NCBI GenBank assembly: GCA_016710625.1
Contig: JADJVK010000053.1
Coordinates: forward strand, 186,001-250,000
Reading direction: 5' to 3'
DNA from: Saprospiraceae bacterium
GTDB taxonomy: Bacteria; Bacteroidota; Bacteroidia; Chitinophagales; Saprospiraceae
Length of the DNA: 64,000 nt
Positions 9,113 through 17,380 of this stretch are shown here, piece after piece (within the stretch, counting starts at the first letter, position 1; each line of letters begins with the position of its first letter). The position numbers and the translations under genes are program-made. The notes beneath the pieces were generated by a model, which was not told the DNA's origin, did not search any database, and was given only the letters and a program-made list of their open reading frames with translations.

Positions 9113-10378
9113 TTATAAATTTCCAAATAAAAGTTGTAATTGATATTGTGATTGGAGCAATTGTATTTCGTGCATTGCTTTAGTGGTTTTTGCTGTTTCC
9201 TCAGCATCTAAATCTTTGAGAAAATCTTGATAGGTGGTGACGCCATTATCTAACATTGCTTGAGCAGCGGTTTTTATCTTTTTTCTGAACTCAATGATTT
9301 GATTATCAGATACTATTAGTTTTTTATACTTTTCAATATCTGCTATTTGCGATGAAATATTAGTTTCTGTTTGTAAAACAAAAGCTTCTTTTTGTGCATC
9401 AATTGATTTGGATTGTAGTTGTATCACCTGCTTTTCATTCTGTAAAGTATAAAGACTTGATAGATTCCAAGACAACCTAAGACCTCCGATTGCATACCCT
9501 TCAAAGCTATTGCTTAGTTGGTTTAATCCTGGCCTTCCGTAGCCGATTTGTCCGAAGGCACCAAGTTTTGGCATCGACTTTTTGTTTGCTATTTCAGCTA
9601 AATTATTCAATTGTAATTGTTGAATTTGCATCAATTCTAACTCAGTTCGTTTTAATTCTGTATTATTGTTTGCAACTTGAATGGGGTTTGTAAATCGCAC
9701 ATTTTCAGCAAATTGCTTATTCATAAATTTATTTAAGGATTGAATAATATTGGTTTTCATACTTTTCAATTCTGTTTGCTTTTGATGTAATTTTTCCAAT
9801 TCCACACCAACTACAGCTTCATTATATTTACTAGAAACTCCATTTTGTGTGGCTGCAGCAATTTTATTAGAAAGTGCCAACAAATCCTTTTCTGCCAAAA
9901 CAGATTGATCTAATTGATTATCAACAAATAGTGCATTGAAATACAACTGAATAACTTTTTCTTTTATTTTGAACAATTCATTTTCTACTTTTTTGTTTTC
10001 AGCAGCATTTTGAATAGTTGTTGCCATTTTTTGTGAAGCAATCAATCCACCATCATATATGTTTTGTTGGATATCTGCAAAAACTTTGTATTGATCTTTG
10101 GAAGGGGTTTCGATATTCAACCCTGGGAGTTTAATCGGTAGTTCGATGGTTTTATTTTGATAGGTGGCTTGCACGATGAGGTTCACTTGTGGTAGCCAAC
10201 TTTTATTAATATTTTTGGTTTGGAGAGAAGCTATTTCATCAAGATATTGATGTTGTTTTTGTAATGGATTGGCAGACAGTGCATTGCTGATGCAGATTTC
10301 TAGTGTGACTTCCTCTTGTGCAAAAAGATGGAATCCACAGAAAAGAAACAAAACGGGCAATAGAATATTAATTTTCAT
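9113..10378 (-). CDS. TolC-family outer membrane efflux protein
   Basis: Outer-membrane channel of the tripartite pump, 421 residues. The ATG at 10376-10378 begins a signal peptide (MKINILLPVLFLFCGFHLFAQ, cleavage near AQ), which decides the start among several longer options. The mature protein has the TolC duplication: two long Gln/Lys/Asn-rich coiled-coil helices (about residues 35-80 and 140-230, repeated around 270-400) separated by short strand pairs such as NLIVQATYQNKTI and LGAFGQIGYGRPG. The start overlaps the end of the TetR gene by 11 bases, so regulator and pump are co-transcribed. Confidence 0.87.
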   Translation of the reverse strand: MKINILLPVLFLFCGFHLFAQEEVTLEICISNALSANPLQKQHQYLDEIASLQTKNINKSWLPQVNLIVQATYQNKTIELPIKLPGLNIETPSKDQYKVFADIQQNIYDGGLIASQKMATTIQNAAENKKVENELFKIKEKVIQLYFNALFVDNQLDQSVLAEKDLLALSNKIAAATQNGVSSKYNEAVVGVELEKLHQKQTELKSMKTNIIQSLNKFMNKQFAENVRFTNPIQVANNNTELKRTELELMQIQQLQLNNLAEIANKKSMPKLGAFGQIGYGRPGLNQLSNSFEGYAIGGLRLSWNLSSLYTLQNEKQVIQLQSKSIDAQKEAFVLQTETNISSQIADIEKYKKLIVSDNQIIEFRKKIKTAAQAMLDNGVTTYQDFLKDLDAEETAKTTKAMHEIQLLQSQYQLQLLFGNL

Positions 10379-10988
10379 ATAAAACATCATTTTGATTCGT
10401 AAGTGAATGTAGAATGAATGAGGTGATTTCTTTTTTCCTATTAGCGATGATTTCACCAATAAAAGTATCATCTGATTGGGTGGCATATTGGAGCATAGGA
10501 GCTGCCAGATAGGGGAAAATACATAAACTGATAATATTCAAAATCAGTTGAATAGGGTTTACGGGCCTAATTTCTTTTTGCTCAATCGCCGAATAAATTT
10601 TTTGTGCAAAAGCTACAAAATTTGGTTGAGTAGCGTTTTCTGAAAGCACTTTAAAAAACATATCGTGATTTCGATTCATCTCACCGATAAAATAGCTGGG
10701 TAAATCTGGATTTTTTTGGAGGAACTCTAAATAAATTTCTACAAAATTTTCAATTGTTTGAAAAATATTGAGTTCTGTATCGACCAAGCTATTGATTTGA
10801 GGAATAATTACTTTTGCAAAGCTCATATTCACTTTTTCATATAGCAATTCTTTACTTCTGAAATAGTAGTGCAACATGGCTTTATTGATGCCAGCATCAT
10901 TGGCAATATCTTGCATTTTAGCCCCATCATACCCTTTTTCAAAAAAACTCTTTTTTGCCGCTAGTAATATTTTTTCTTCTGTAGTCAT
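10368..10988 (-). CDS. TetR/AcrR family transcriptional regulator
   Basis: First gene of the efflux operon, 206 residues. The N-terminal 50 residues form the TetR DNA-binding domain: MTTEEKILLAAKKSFFEKGY, then the helix-turn-helix MQDIANDAGINKAMLHYYFR, and SKELLYEKV. The remaining helical part would be the ligand-binding and dimer domain. Its operon position, the overlap with the TolC gene, and paired palindromes immediately upstream over the expected transcription start all point to an autorepressor released by a pump substrate. E. coli CecR (YbiH), which controls ybhGFSR, is the closest functional parallel that I know. Its ligand cannot be told from sequence. Confidence 0.9.
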   Translation of the reverse strand: MTTEEKILLAAKKSFFEKGYDGAKMQDIANDAGINKAMLHYYFRSKELLYEKVNMSFAKVIIPQINSLVDTELNIFQTIENFVEIYLEFLQKNPDLPSYFIGEMNRNHDMFFKVLSENATQPNFVAFAQKIYSAIEQKEIRPVNPIQLILNIISLCIFPYLAAPMLQYATQSDDTFIGEIIANRKKEITSFILHSLTNQNDVLYEN

Positions 10989-11017
10989 GTATGTTTTTTA
11001 ATTAAAACCCAATCGAC

Positions 11018-11046
11018 AAACCAAACGGTTTAACCAAATGGTTAAC
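11018..11046. promoter_or_regulatory. Candidate TetR operator (tandem overlapping palindromes)
   Basis: Two adjacent dyads: AAACC-N4-GGTTT at 11018-11031 and AACC-N4-GGTT at 11032-11043. Their inner halves also form GGTTTAACC, and the outer AAC extends the second. The site begins right after the -7 box of the operon promoter and 30 bp before the TetR ATG, so a bound dimer pair would cover the transcription start. Confidence 0.6.
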
Positions 11047-11078
11047 AAATATAATATGCTTTGTTTCAAATTGTCAAA
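11046..11078 (-). promoter_or_regulatory. Promoter of the efflux operon
   Basis: Minus strand: TTTG at 11078-11075, a 21-base spacer, then TATATTTG at 11053-11046, an exact match to the Bacteroidota TTG-N17-23-TAnnTTTG pattern. The predicted start falls at about 11039, inside the palindromic operator. Confidence 0.6.
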
Positions 11079-11178
11079 TAATTTTCAATAAATAATTTTT
11101 TAGATAAAAAGATACTATTCAAAATAAAACAAATCATTGGCACTCAATTTGTCTTATCTTCAAGAAAAATACCATATT

Positions 11179-11955
11179 ATGCGATTCGTTCTGTTTCTAT
11201 TTTTACAATTTTTTGGAATACTTTGCTTTTCTCAAAGTAAAGTTCATTTACAAACTTTTGCAGGATTGGAAGGCGGAATTATGCTTTCGATACCGAGAAT
11301 TGAGGATAGTGGAAATCAATTGTTGAGTAAATGGGCAAATAATGGATGTTTAGGTTTTGTTGTAAAACAAGAAATCTATTCCAACTTATATATCAGTTTG
11401 GGAGCAAATACACAGAAGTATAATGTTAGTTTTAGATTCAAAGATGATGATGCGACGACTTCTTTTAAGAAAATAAATCTTATTCGGTTTCCATTGAAAG
11501 TGGCATATGAGATTCCATTAAAATTTGGTGTTCCCGAATTGCAAGTAGGTTTATCCGTTGGCTTAAATTATTATCTGAATCAGAACCCAGGGTTGAGTGA
11601 TAGTAAATCTGGATTTATTGGATCGGACATCAAGAATAGTTATTATAAATTAGATAGTAAATATAGCGACGAAAAATTTGGAATGCAAGTCGATGGAGCT
11701 GCCTATCTCAATATTTTGATGGCAAAAGGCACTGTTCTGACCATAGGAACAGCCTATTATTATGGAGTAAAAGATTTATTAACGAGTTCTGTAATTTATA
11801 AAAAAGCGGAAGGGTTTCAAGAAATTAGTTCTAAAATAAATGGGAAAGCAGATATGTTAAGTATCTGGATTGGAGTGCATTATCCTATCAGCAAATGGTG
11901 GAGAAAACGAAATGCTTTAGATGAAACGGAGCAAGAAAATTTCTTTAAGAGATAG
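11179..11955 (+). CDS. Outer-membrane beta-barrel protein
   Basis: Probable porin-like outer-membrane protein, 258 residues. The ATG at 11179 opens a signal peptide (MRFVLFLFLQFFGILCFSQ); the longer ORF start is a weak TTG. The mature chain shows alternating amphipathic strands typical of the OMP_b-brl family: NLYISLGANTQKYNVSF, FPLKVAYEIPL, LQVGLSVGLNYYLN, TVLTIGTAYYYGVKDLL, DMLSIWIGVHYPI. The C-terminus carries a charged tail (WWRKRNALDETEQENFFKR), which is not the usual terminal aromatic. Its last 11 bases overlap the convergent ComF-like gene. Function unknown beyond its likely location. Confidence 0.65.
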   Translation: MRFVLFLFLQFFGILCFSQSKVHLQTFAGLEGGIMLSIPRIEDSGNQLLSKWANNGCLGFVVKQEIYSNLYISLGANTQKYNVSFRFKDDDATTSFKKINLIRFPLKVAYEIPLKFGVPELQVGLSVGLNYYLNQNPGLSDSKSGFIGSDIKNSYYKLDSKYSDEKFGMQVDGAAYLNILMAKGTVLTIGTAYYYGVKDLLTSSVIYKKAEGFQEISSKINGKADMLSIWIGVHYPISKWWRKRNALDETEQENFFKR

Positions 11956-12655
11956 CGATTGCCATAGTTGCCAAACTAACTTCATACCCATTTTCAATCA
12001 AAACTCTAGCACAAGATTCTAATGTAGCCCCAGTTGTCATTACATCATCTACCAAGAGAATATGTTTGTGATACTGTTTTAGGCTATTTTTTTTGATTTG
12101 AAAAATTTCTTCCATGTTTTCATGTCTTTCTAGGGTTTCCTTTTTGGTCTGAGTATCCGTAAAAACCCTTCTTTCTAGCACATTCAAAACCGGTTTGTTC
12201 ATAGATTGGGACAAACCTTGAGCAAAAATTTCACTTTGATTATAACCTCTCCACATTTGCTTTTTGGGGTGAAGAGGAACTGGAATTATGGCATCTATGG
12301 TATTAAATCGAGTTGATTTTGACAGCAAACCGCCATAATATTCTCCTAATTTAAGCCCAATTTCTGTTTTACCATTATATTTGAACTGATGAATAATATG
12401 CTGCACCGACCCTCCTTTCCTGAATAAATATAAGGCTGCACCACTTTTTATATTCACCCTGCCCCAAAATCTTCTTGTAAAATTGTTTTCATCATAATGA
12501 TGATAATCAGATTCGGGCAGATGGTATTGGCAAGAAACACAAAAAATTTCTTTGTTGAAAATGCTATTTTTTTCGCAAGAATAACAAAGCTGTGGAAAAA
12601 ACAAATAGAATAATGAAGCTACGCTGTTTTTTAAACTTTCGAATTTGGTAATCAT
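11945..12655 (-). CDS. ComF-like amidophosphoribosyltransferase-family protein
   Basis: ComF/GntX-family protein, 236 residues. The N-terminus contains paired cysteines of a zinc ribbon (CYSCEKNS and FCVSCQYH, about residues 20-40). The C-terminal half is a type I phosphoribosyltransferase fold with IIPVPLHPKKQMWRGYNQSE, the conserved segment of this family, and the PRPP-binding loop HILLVDDVMTTGATL. In naturally competent bacteria ComF is needed for DNA uptake, but many homologues have no tested role. The gene is single and convergent with the barrel gene. Confident on family, not on function. Confidence 0.85.
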   Translation of the reverse strand: MITKFESLKNSVASLFYLFFPQLCYSCEKNSIFNKEIFCVSCQYHLPESDYHHYDENNFTRRFWGRVNIKSGAALYLFRKGGSVQHIIHQFKYNGKTEIGLKLGEYYGGLLSKSTRFNTIDAIIPVPLHPKKQMWRGYNQSEIFAQGLSQSMNKPVLNVLERRVFTDTQTKKETLERHENMEEIFQIKKNSLKQYHKHILLVDDVMTTGATLESCARVLIENGYEVSLATMAIAIS

Positions 12656-12773
12656 ATAATTGTATTTTTTTGATTAGTATAAAAATAATTGTTTTTAGTA
12701 TAAATATTTTATACTTTGTGCAAATAATTTATTTTTTTTATCAAAATTTTTAAAATCAATAAAAACAAAATGT

Positions 12774-13331
12774 ATGGAGCCATTAGATTTTAATGCAAAC
12801 TTGAAAGAAGAAAGTGCCAGACCAACTGGTGTTCGCTATGGATTAATTTTAGGATTAATTTCTACAGTTTTATCTGTTGTGTTTATTATGACAAATACAA
12901 TTGATTTTTCTGGAACAAAAAGCAATATGCTTTCAACAATAATAAGTTGGGGTGTTTCTGTTTTCTTTTTCTACAAAGCGATTTCTACCTACAAAGAAGA
13001 GTTGAATGGTTATATTACTTTGGGAAAAAGTATAGTGGTGAGTATGTGGGTTGGGGTAGTTTCGAGTGTTATCTCTGGCTTATTTATGTTTATTTACTTC
13101 AAATTTATTGACCCTACATTTATTGATAAAACTTTAGATATAATGAGAGCAAACCTTGAAGAAAAAGGAATGGACACAAATCAAATAGACACAGCTATGT
13201 CTATGACTTCTATGTTTTTGACTCCTGTTTCAATGTCTTTATTTACAGTACTTGGAGGTGTTTTTATGGGATTGTTCCTTGGTTTGGTTTTGGGCTTAAT
13301 CCTCAGAAAAGACCCACCTACATTTGAATAG
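12774..13331 (+). CDS. DUF4199 membrane protein
   Basis: Inner-membrane protein of unknown function, 185 residues. It has four hydrophobic segments (about residues 23-42, 52-68, 82-108 and 145-175), the last with a glycine-rich run, GGVFMGLFLGLVLGLILRK. The loop between the third and fourth segments is helical and acidic. This is the DUF4199 pattern, restricted in my knowledge to Bacteroidota and commonly found before a dolichol-phosphate-type glycosyltransferase, as here. It is the first gene of an apparent run of DUF4199-DUF4199-GT2-smpB on the plus strand. Confidence 0.8.
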   Translation: MEPLDFNANLKEESARPTGVRYGLILGLISTVLSVVFIMTNTIDFSGTKSNMLSTIISWGVSVFFFYKAISTYKEELNGYITLGKSIVVSMWVGVVSSVISGLFMFIYFKFIDPTFIDKTLDIMRANLEEKGMDTNQIDTAMSMTSMFLTPVSMSLFTVLGGVFMGLFLGLVLGLILRKDPPTFE

Positions 13332-13353
13332 ATAATAATTTTGATAGTTTACC

Positions 13354-13361
13354 TATCTTTG
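13354..13361 (+). promoter_or_regulatory. Candidate -7 element before second DUF4199 gene
   Basis: TATCTTTG, 18 bp upstream of the ATG at 13380; no TTG at the expected distance. It may be an internal promoter of the DUF4199-GT2-smpB run. Confidence 0.3.
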
Positions 13362-13379
13362 CTACTTGAATTTTAAATT

Positions 13380-13898
13380 ATGAATCCAGTAGTTTTGAAA
13401 TATGGTATAATGGCAGGAGTAAGTACAGTTGTGTACTTACTCTTGTTTTATTTTATACAAAAACCTCTTTTTTTGGATGCTAAAGTGCTTTGGAGTACTT
13501 TGATTATCTATTTATTTTTCATGTTCAAAGCAGTGAATGAGATAGATGACATTGCAACATCCATTGATTTCAAGTCGTATATTCAGATAGCATTTTGGGT
13601 GTTCGTGATTGCTGATTTGATTTATTATCCATTTTTCCATATTTTGTGTAATTACTTGGATACAAGCCTTTTAGAGCTAATGCGAAGCACACAAAGTGAA
13701 TATCTTGAATTGACCTTAAAACAATCTACTCGAATAGAAGAACAACAAGTTATTCGAAAAACAATTGAAGAGCTAAAAATTCAAGATATGCATATAACAT
13801 TCTCAAATACACTTTATAGTCTGGTTCAAGGTATTATCGGTGGATTTTTATTGTCTGTTATAGTAGCCATGATAACTGCAAAGAGAAACGAAGGATAA
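13380..13898 (+). CDS. DUF4199 membrane protein (second copy)
   Basis: Diverged partner of the preceding gene, 172 residues with the same plan: four hydrophobic segments (about residues 8-25, 34-50, 65-90 and 142-165) and a charged helical loop (LELTLKQSTRIEEQQVIRKT) before the last one, which again ends in a glycine-containing helix and a basic tail. Sequence identity between the copies looks low, so this is an old duplication or a deliberate pair. It lies 48 bp after the first copy and 29 bp before the GT2 gene. Function unknown; a role as accessory subunits of the adjacent membrane glycosyltransferase is an inference from gene order only. Confidence 0.7.
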   Translation: MNPVVLKYGIMAGVSTVVYLLLFYFIQKPLFLDAKVLWSTLIIYLFFMFKAVNEIDDIATSIDFKSYIQIAFWVFVIADLIYYPFFHILCNYLDTSLLELMRSTQSEYLELTLKQSTRIEEQQVIRKTIEELKIQDMHITFSNTLYSLVQGIIGGFLLSVIVAMITAKRNEG

Positions 13899-13927
13899 TA
13901 AAATTATAAAATATTAATTGAATATAA

Positions 13928-14866
13928 ATGGATATTTCAGTAGTCGTACCATTATTTAATGAAGAAGAATCTCTACCAGAGTTAGAAGCTTGGATTCGAA
14001 AGGTAATGAATACCAACGGCTATTCTTATGAAATTCTATTCATTGATGATGGTAGCAAGGATGCTTCGTGGAAAGTCATAGAAAAATTAGCTGCCGAAAA
14101 TCCCAATGTGAAAGGCATCAAATTCAGAAGAAACTATGGCAAATCTGCTGGGTTGCATACTGGCTTTGAGGCTGCAAAAGGGAATGTGGTTATCACGATG
14201 GATGCGGACTTGCAAGATTCTCCCGACGAAATACCTGAATTATACAATATGATAATGAAAGATGGTTTTGATTTGGTCTCTGGATGGAAACAAAAAAGGT
14301 TTGATCCATTGTCCAAAACAATCCCAACCAAAATTTATAATTGGGCAACCCGAAAAATGTCAGGTATCGATAATTTACATGATTTTAATTGTGGACTCAA
14401 ATCCTATAAATTGGATGTCGTGAAAAGCATCGAAGTCTATGGGGAAATGCATCGCTATATTCCAGTCTTGGCAAAATGGGCTGGATTCAATAAAATTGGT
14501 GAAAAAATAGTGCAACACCAAGCTAGAAAATATGGAGTGACAAAGTTTGGATTCGAAAGATTCATCAATGGTCCTTTAGATTTGCTATCCATCTCTTTTG
14601 TAGGGAAATTTGGAAAAAGACCAATGCACTTTTTTGGAACAATGGGAACTATTTCTTTTTTTATTGGTTTCTTGTTATTACTTTATTTAAGTTACCAAAA
14701 AATAGTGGATAATACTACAGGAATTGCAGACAGACCTTTGTTTTTTCTAGGAATGTTAGCAACAATAATAGGTACCCAACTTTTTCTAACTGGATTTATT
14801 GCTGAATTGGTCACAAGAAATGCTCCAGGAAGAAATTACTATCAAATTCAGGACACCGTAAATTAA
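13928..14866 (+). CDS. GT2 membrane glycosyltransferase (DPM/GtrB-like)
   Basis: Polyprenyl-phosphate sugar transferase of the DPM1/GtrB/ArnC type, 312 residues. The GT-A domain starts at once (MDISVVVPLFNEEESLPEL), with the nucleotide-binding FIDDGSKD and the metal-binding DxD equivalent TMDADLQDSPDEIPEL. Two C-terminal transmembrane helices follow (about residues 235-258 and 272-298). Such enzymes load a sugar onto a lipid carrier at the inner membrane for later transfer on the periplasmic side. Context (two DUF4199 proteins upstream, smpB 22 bp downstream) does not reveal the sugar or acceptor. A second member of the family is encoded at 44.2-45.1 kb. Confidence 0.88.
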   Translation: MDISVVVPLFNEEESLPELEAWIRKVMNTNGYSYEILFIDDGSKDASWKVIEKLAAENPNVKGIKFRRNYGKSAGLHTGFEAAKGNVVITMDADLQDSPDEIPELYNMIMKDGFDLVSGWKQKRFDPLSKTIPTKIYNWATRKMSGIDNLHDFNCGLKSYKLDVVKSIEVYGEMHRYIPVLAKWAGFNKIGEKIVQHQARKYGVTKFGFERFINGPLDLLSISFVGKFGKRPMHFFGTMGTISFFIGFLLLLYLSYQKIVDNTTGIADRPLFFLGMLATIIGTQLFLTGFIAELVTRNAPGRNYYQIQDTVN

Positions 14867-14887
14867 GGTAAAGGTGTTCAATTAATT

Positions 14888-15355
14888 ATGGCAAAAGAGA
14901 AGTTTAAACCAATAGATATTAAAAACAGAAAAGCAACCCATGAGTATGAGTTTCTCTCTACTTATGAAGCAGGAATTGTTTTGTCTGGGACTGAAGTAAA
15001 GGCAGTGAGGGCAGGTTATGCGAACCTCAATGATGCTTTTTGCCATTTTATTAGTGGAGAACTTTTTATTAGAAATATGCATATTTCCGAGTACTCTCTT
15101 GGTACTTACTATAATCACGAAACCAAAAGGGTGCGAAAACTCCTCTTGAGAAAGGAAGAAATAGCCAAACTGGTTCGCAAAACTGCAGAAAAAGGTTTCA
15201 CCATCGTCCCTTACCGAATCTATACTACCGAAAGAGGGTTTATTAAAATCGAAATAGCATTAGCTCAAGGAAAGAAGAGCTATGATAAAAGAGAAACATT
15301 AAAAGAAAGAGATTCTAAAAGAGATTTGGATAGAATAAAAAAGGCATATAAGTAG
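14888..15355 (+). CDS. smpB: SsrA-binding protein SmpB
   Basis: tmRNA partner for rescue of stalled ribosomes, 155 residues. Conserved elements: the N-terminal NRKATHEYEFLSTYEAGIVL, LSGTEVKAVRAGYANLNDAF, FIRNMHISEYSLGTYYNHE, RKLLLRKEEIAKL, and the basic C-terminal tail (KSYDKRETLKERDSKRDLDR) that enters the mRNA channel. The tmRNA gene itself is not seen in this window. It lies 22 bp after the glycosyltransferase and probably shares its transcript. Confidence 0.96.
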   Translation: MAKEKFKPIDIKNRKATHEYEFLSTYEAGIVLSGTEVKAVRAGYANLNDAFCHFISGELFIRNMHISEYSLGTYYNHETKRVRKLLLRKEEIAKLVRKTAEKGFTIVPYRIYTTERGFIKIEIALAQGKKSYDKRETLKERDSKRDLDRIKKAYK

Positions 15356-15410
15356 TAAAAAATTGTTTTTTACGCTATAAATCTTCCTTTCGCAAATCAA
15401 AAATCCAAAA

Positions 15411-15442
15411 TTGCAATTCATAATTGTTTATCGTTATCTTTG
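15411..15442 (+). promoter_or_regulatory. Promoter of the ABC-F gene
   Basis: TTG at 15411-15413, 21-base spacer, TATCTTTG at 15435-15442. The predicted start near 15449 leaves a leader of about 15 bases before the GTG at 15464; a longer ORF start at 15440 would lie inside the -7 box. Confidence 0.6.
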
Positions 15443-15463
15443 CCGCAAATAATCAAATCGCAA

Positions 15464-17338
15464 GTGAATTACCTTACTTTAGAAAATGTAACGAAAACCT
15501 ACGGAGAAAAAACCTTATTTAACAATATCACTTTGCATATTGATAAAGGGCAGAAAATTGCTTTGGTTGCCAAAAATGGCACAGGAAAATCTACTTTATT
15601 GAGAGTTTTGTCAGGCATTGAAGGCTCTGAAGGTGAAAATTCTGAAATTATCATCCGAAAAGATATCCGTACCGGCATCTTGAACCAAGAGCCAGATTTG
15701 GACCCTCAACACACCATTCTAGAATCTGTTTTTTCTTCCGATAGTCCACAAATGAAGGCTTTAAGAGATTACGAATATGCCTTGCTTCGCCCTGAAAACA
15801 CAGAAAATCTGGAGAAAGCCATGCAACAAATGGATGTCTTGAAGGCTTGGGATATCGAAAACAGGGTGAAAGAGGTTTTGAGCAAGTTGAAAATTACAGA
15901 CCTAAATCAAATTGTAAGAACGCTATCTGGGGGGCAACGCAAAAGAATTGCTTTGGCTCAATTGCTGATAGATGAGCCTGATTTTCTGATTCTCGATGAG
16001 CCTACCAACCACCTTGATCTCGACATGATAGAATGGCTCGAAGAATATTTGCAGCAGCCACGTCTGACATTATTCATGGTTACCCATGATCGTTATTTTT
16101 TGGATCGGGTATGTGATAGTATTATTGAATTGGATGGAGGACAACTTTTTCGATATAAGGGCAACTATTCTGAATATTTGGAGAAAAAAGCCATTCGTAC
16201 AGAAATTGATGCAGTTACTTTAGACAAAAACAAGAAATTATTTGAGAAAGAGCTGGATTGGATCAGAAGGCAACCACAGGCAAGAAGTACAAAAGCAAAA
16301 TCTCGAGTAGATGCTTTTTATGATTTAAAAGAAGCAACCAGCAAAAAAATTGACACAGATAGTGTGCAATTGGATATCAAAATGGAGTGGCTGGGAAGCA
16401 AAATTGTGGAATTGCACAATGTGGGAAAAAGCTATGGAGACAAAAAAATACTAGAAAACTTCACTTACAAATTCAGAAGGAAAGAAAGAGTGGGCATCGT
16501 AGGTCCCAATGGTGCTGGTAAATCAACCTTAATCCGATTGCTTACAGGAGAAGAAAATCCAGATGTTGGTAAAGTCGTGATTGGGGATACCATTGTTTTC
16601 GGACATTATCAGCAAGATGGGATGGTGTTGAAAGAGGACAAAAGGGTGATAGAGGTGATTCAAGATATAGCAGAATATATTCCATTAGAAAAAGGATTGA
16701 AAATCACAGCATCTGCTATGTTAGAAAGGTTTTTGTTTTCAAAAGCCCAGCAACAGGTGTATGTATCCCAATTGAGTGGAGGAGAGAGAAGGAGATTGTA
16801 TTTGTTGACGATTTTGATGAAAAATCCCAACTTTTTGATTCTCGATGAGCCCACCAACGATTTAGATATCCTTACTTTAAATGTGTTGGAAGCTTTTTTA
16901 ATGGATTATCCAGGTTGTCTTTTGGTGGTTACCCATGATCGTTATTTTATGGATAAATTGGTAGAGCATCTCTTTATTTTCGAAGGAAATGGGCAAATAA
17001 AAGATTATAATGGGCAATATTCGGATTATAGAGCCCAACAAAAAGAGCTTGACCAAGAAAAATCTAAATCCGACAAATCCGTAAAACCTGAAGAGAAAAC
17101 AACGACACAAGAGACAAACAAAGTGGCACTAACCCACGAAGAACAAAAAGAGCTAAAAAGAGTCGAAAAAGAAATAGAAAAACTCGAGACCAAAAAAGCA
17201 GAAATTGCAGATCGTTTCAATGACCCTACCATCACACCTGTTTTGATCGCTAAATACTCCAAAGAGCTTTCGGAGCTGAGTGATCAAATCGAAGAAAGAG
17301 AAATGAGGTGGATGGAATTAGTGGAGAAAGGTGGATAA
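15464..17338 (+). CDS. ABC-F family ATPase (Uup-like)
   Basis: Soluble twin-ATPase protein that acts on ribosomes, 624 residues from the GTG at 15464 (MNYLTLENVTKTYG). First cassette: Walker A KNGTGKSTLLR, signature TLSGGQRKRIALAQ, Walker B FLILDEPTNHLDLD. Second cassette: GPNGAGKSTLIR, QLSGGERRRLYLL, FLILDEPTNDLDI. Between them is the ABC-F linker with charged helices (LDWIRRQPQARSTKAKSRVD). The C-terminal 90 residues form a highly charged coiled coil (ELKRVEKEIEKLETKKAEI), as in Uup. No membrane segments. Uup is the likely subgroup; EttA and antibiotic-resistance ABC-F proteins are alternatives. It is followed by a strong bidirectional terminator. Confidence 0.9.
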   Translation: MNYLTLENVTKTYGEKTLFNNITLHIDKGQKIALVAKNGTGKSTLLRVLSGIEGSEGENSEIIIRKDIRTGILNQEPDLDPQHTILESVFSSDSPQMKALRDYEYALLRPENTENLEKAMQQMDVLKAWDIENRVKEVLSKLKITDLNQIVRTLSGGQRKRIALAQLLIDEPDFLILDEPTNHLDLDMIEWLEEYLQQPRLTLFMVTHDRYFLDRVCDSIIELDGGQLFRYKGNYSEYLEKKAIRTEIDAVTLDKNKKLFEKELDWIRRQPQARSTKAKSRVDAFYDLKEATSKKIDTDSVQLDIKMEWLGSKIVELHNVGKSYGDKKILENFTYKFRRKERVGIVGPNGAGKSTLIRLLTGEENPDVGKVVIGDTIVFGHYQQDGMVLKEDKRVIEVIQDIAEYIPLEKGLKITASAMLERFLFSKAQQQVYVSQLSGGERRRLYLLTILMKNPNFLILDEPTNDLDILTLNVLEAFLMDYPGCLLVVTHDRYFMDKLVEHLFIFEGNGQIKDYNGQYSDYRAQQKELDQEKSKSDKSVKPEEKTTTQETNKVALTHEEQKELKRVEKEIEKLETKKAEIADRFNDPTITPVLIAKYSKELSELSDQIEEREMRWMELVEKGG

Positions 17339-17380
17339 AAAAAGCCTCCTAGTAAATTTTTTACTAGGAGGCTTTTTTCT
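17337..17380. terminator. Bidirectional terminator between ABC-F and GH13 genes
   Basis: Perfect 14-bp stem AGCCTCCTAGTAAA (17343-17356) / TTTACTAGGAGGCT (17360-17373) flanked by an A run on the left and a T run on the right, so it can stop transcription of both convergent genes. Confidence 0.9.

Noticed and set aside
15440..15463. Upstream TTG start for the ABC-F protein
   Set aside because: It falls inside the -7 box of the likely promoter; GTG at 15464 begins with the family's usual MNYLTLEN.
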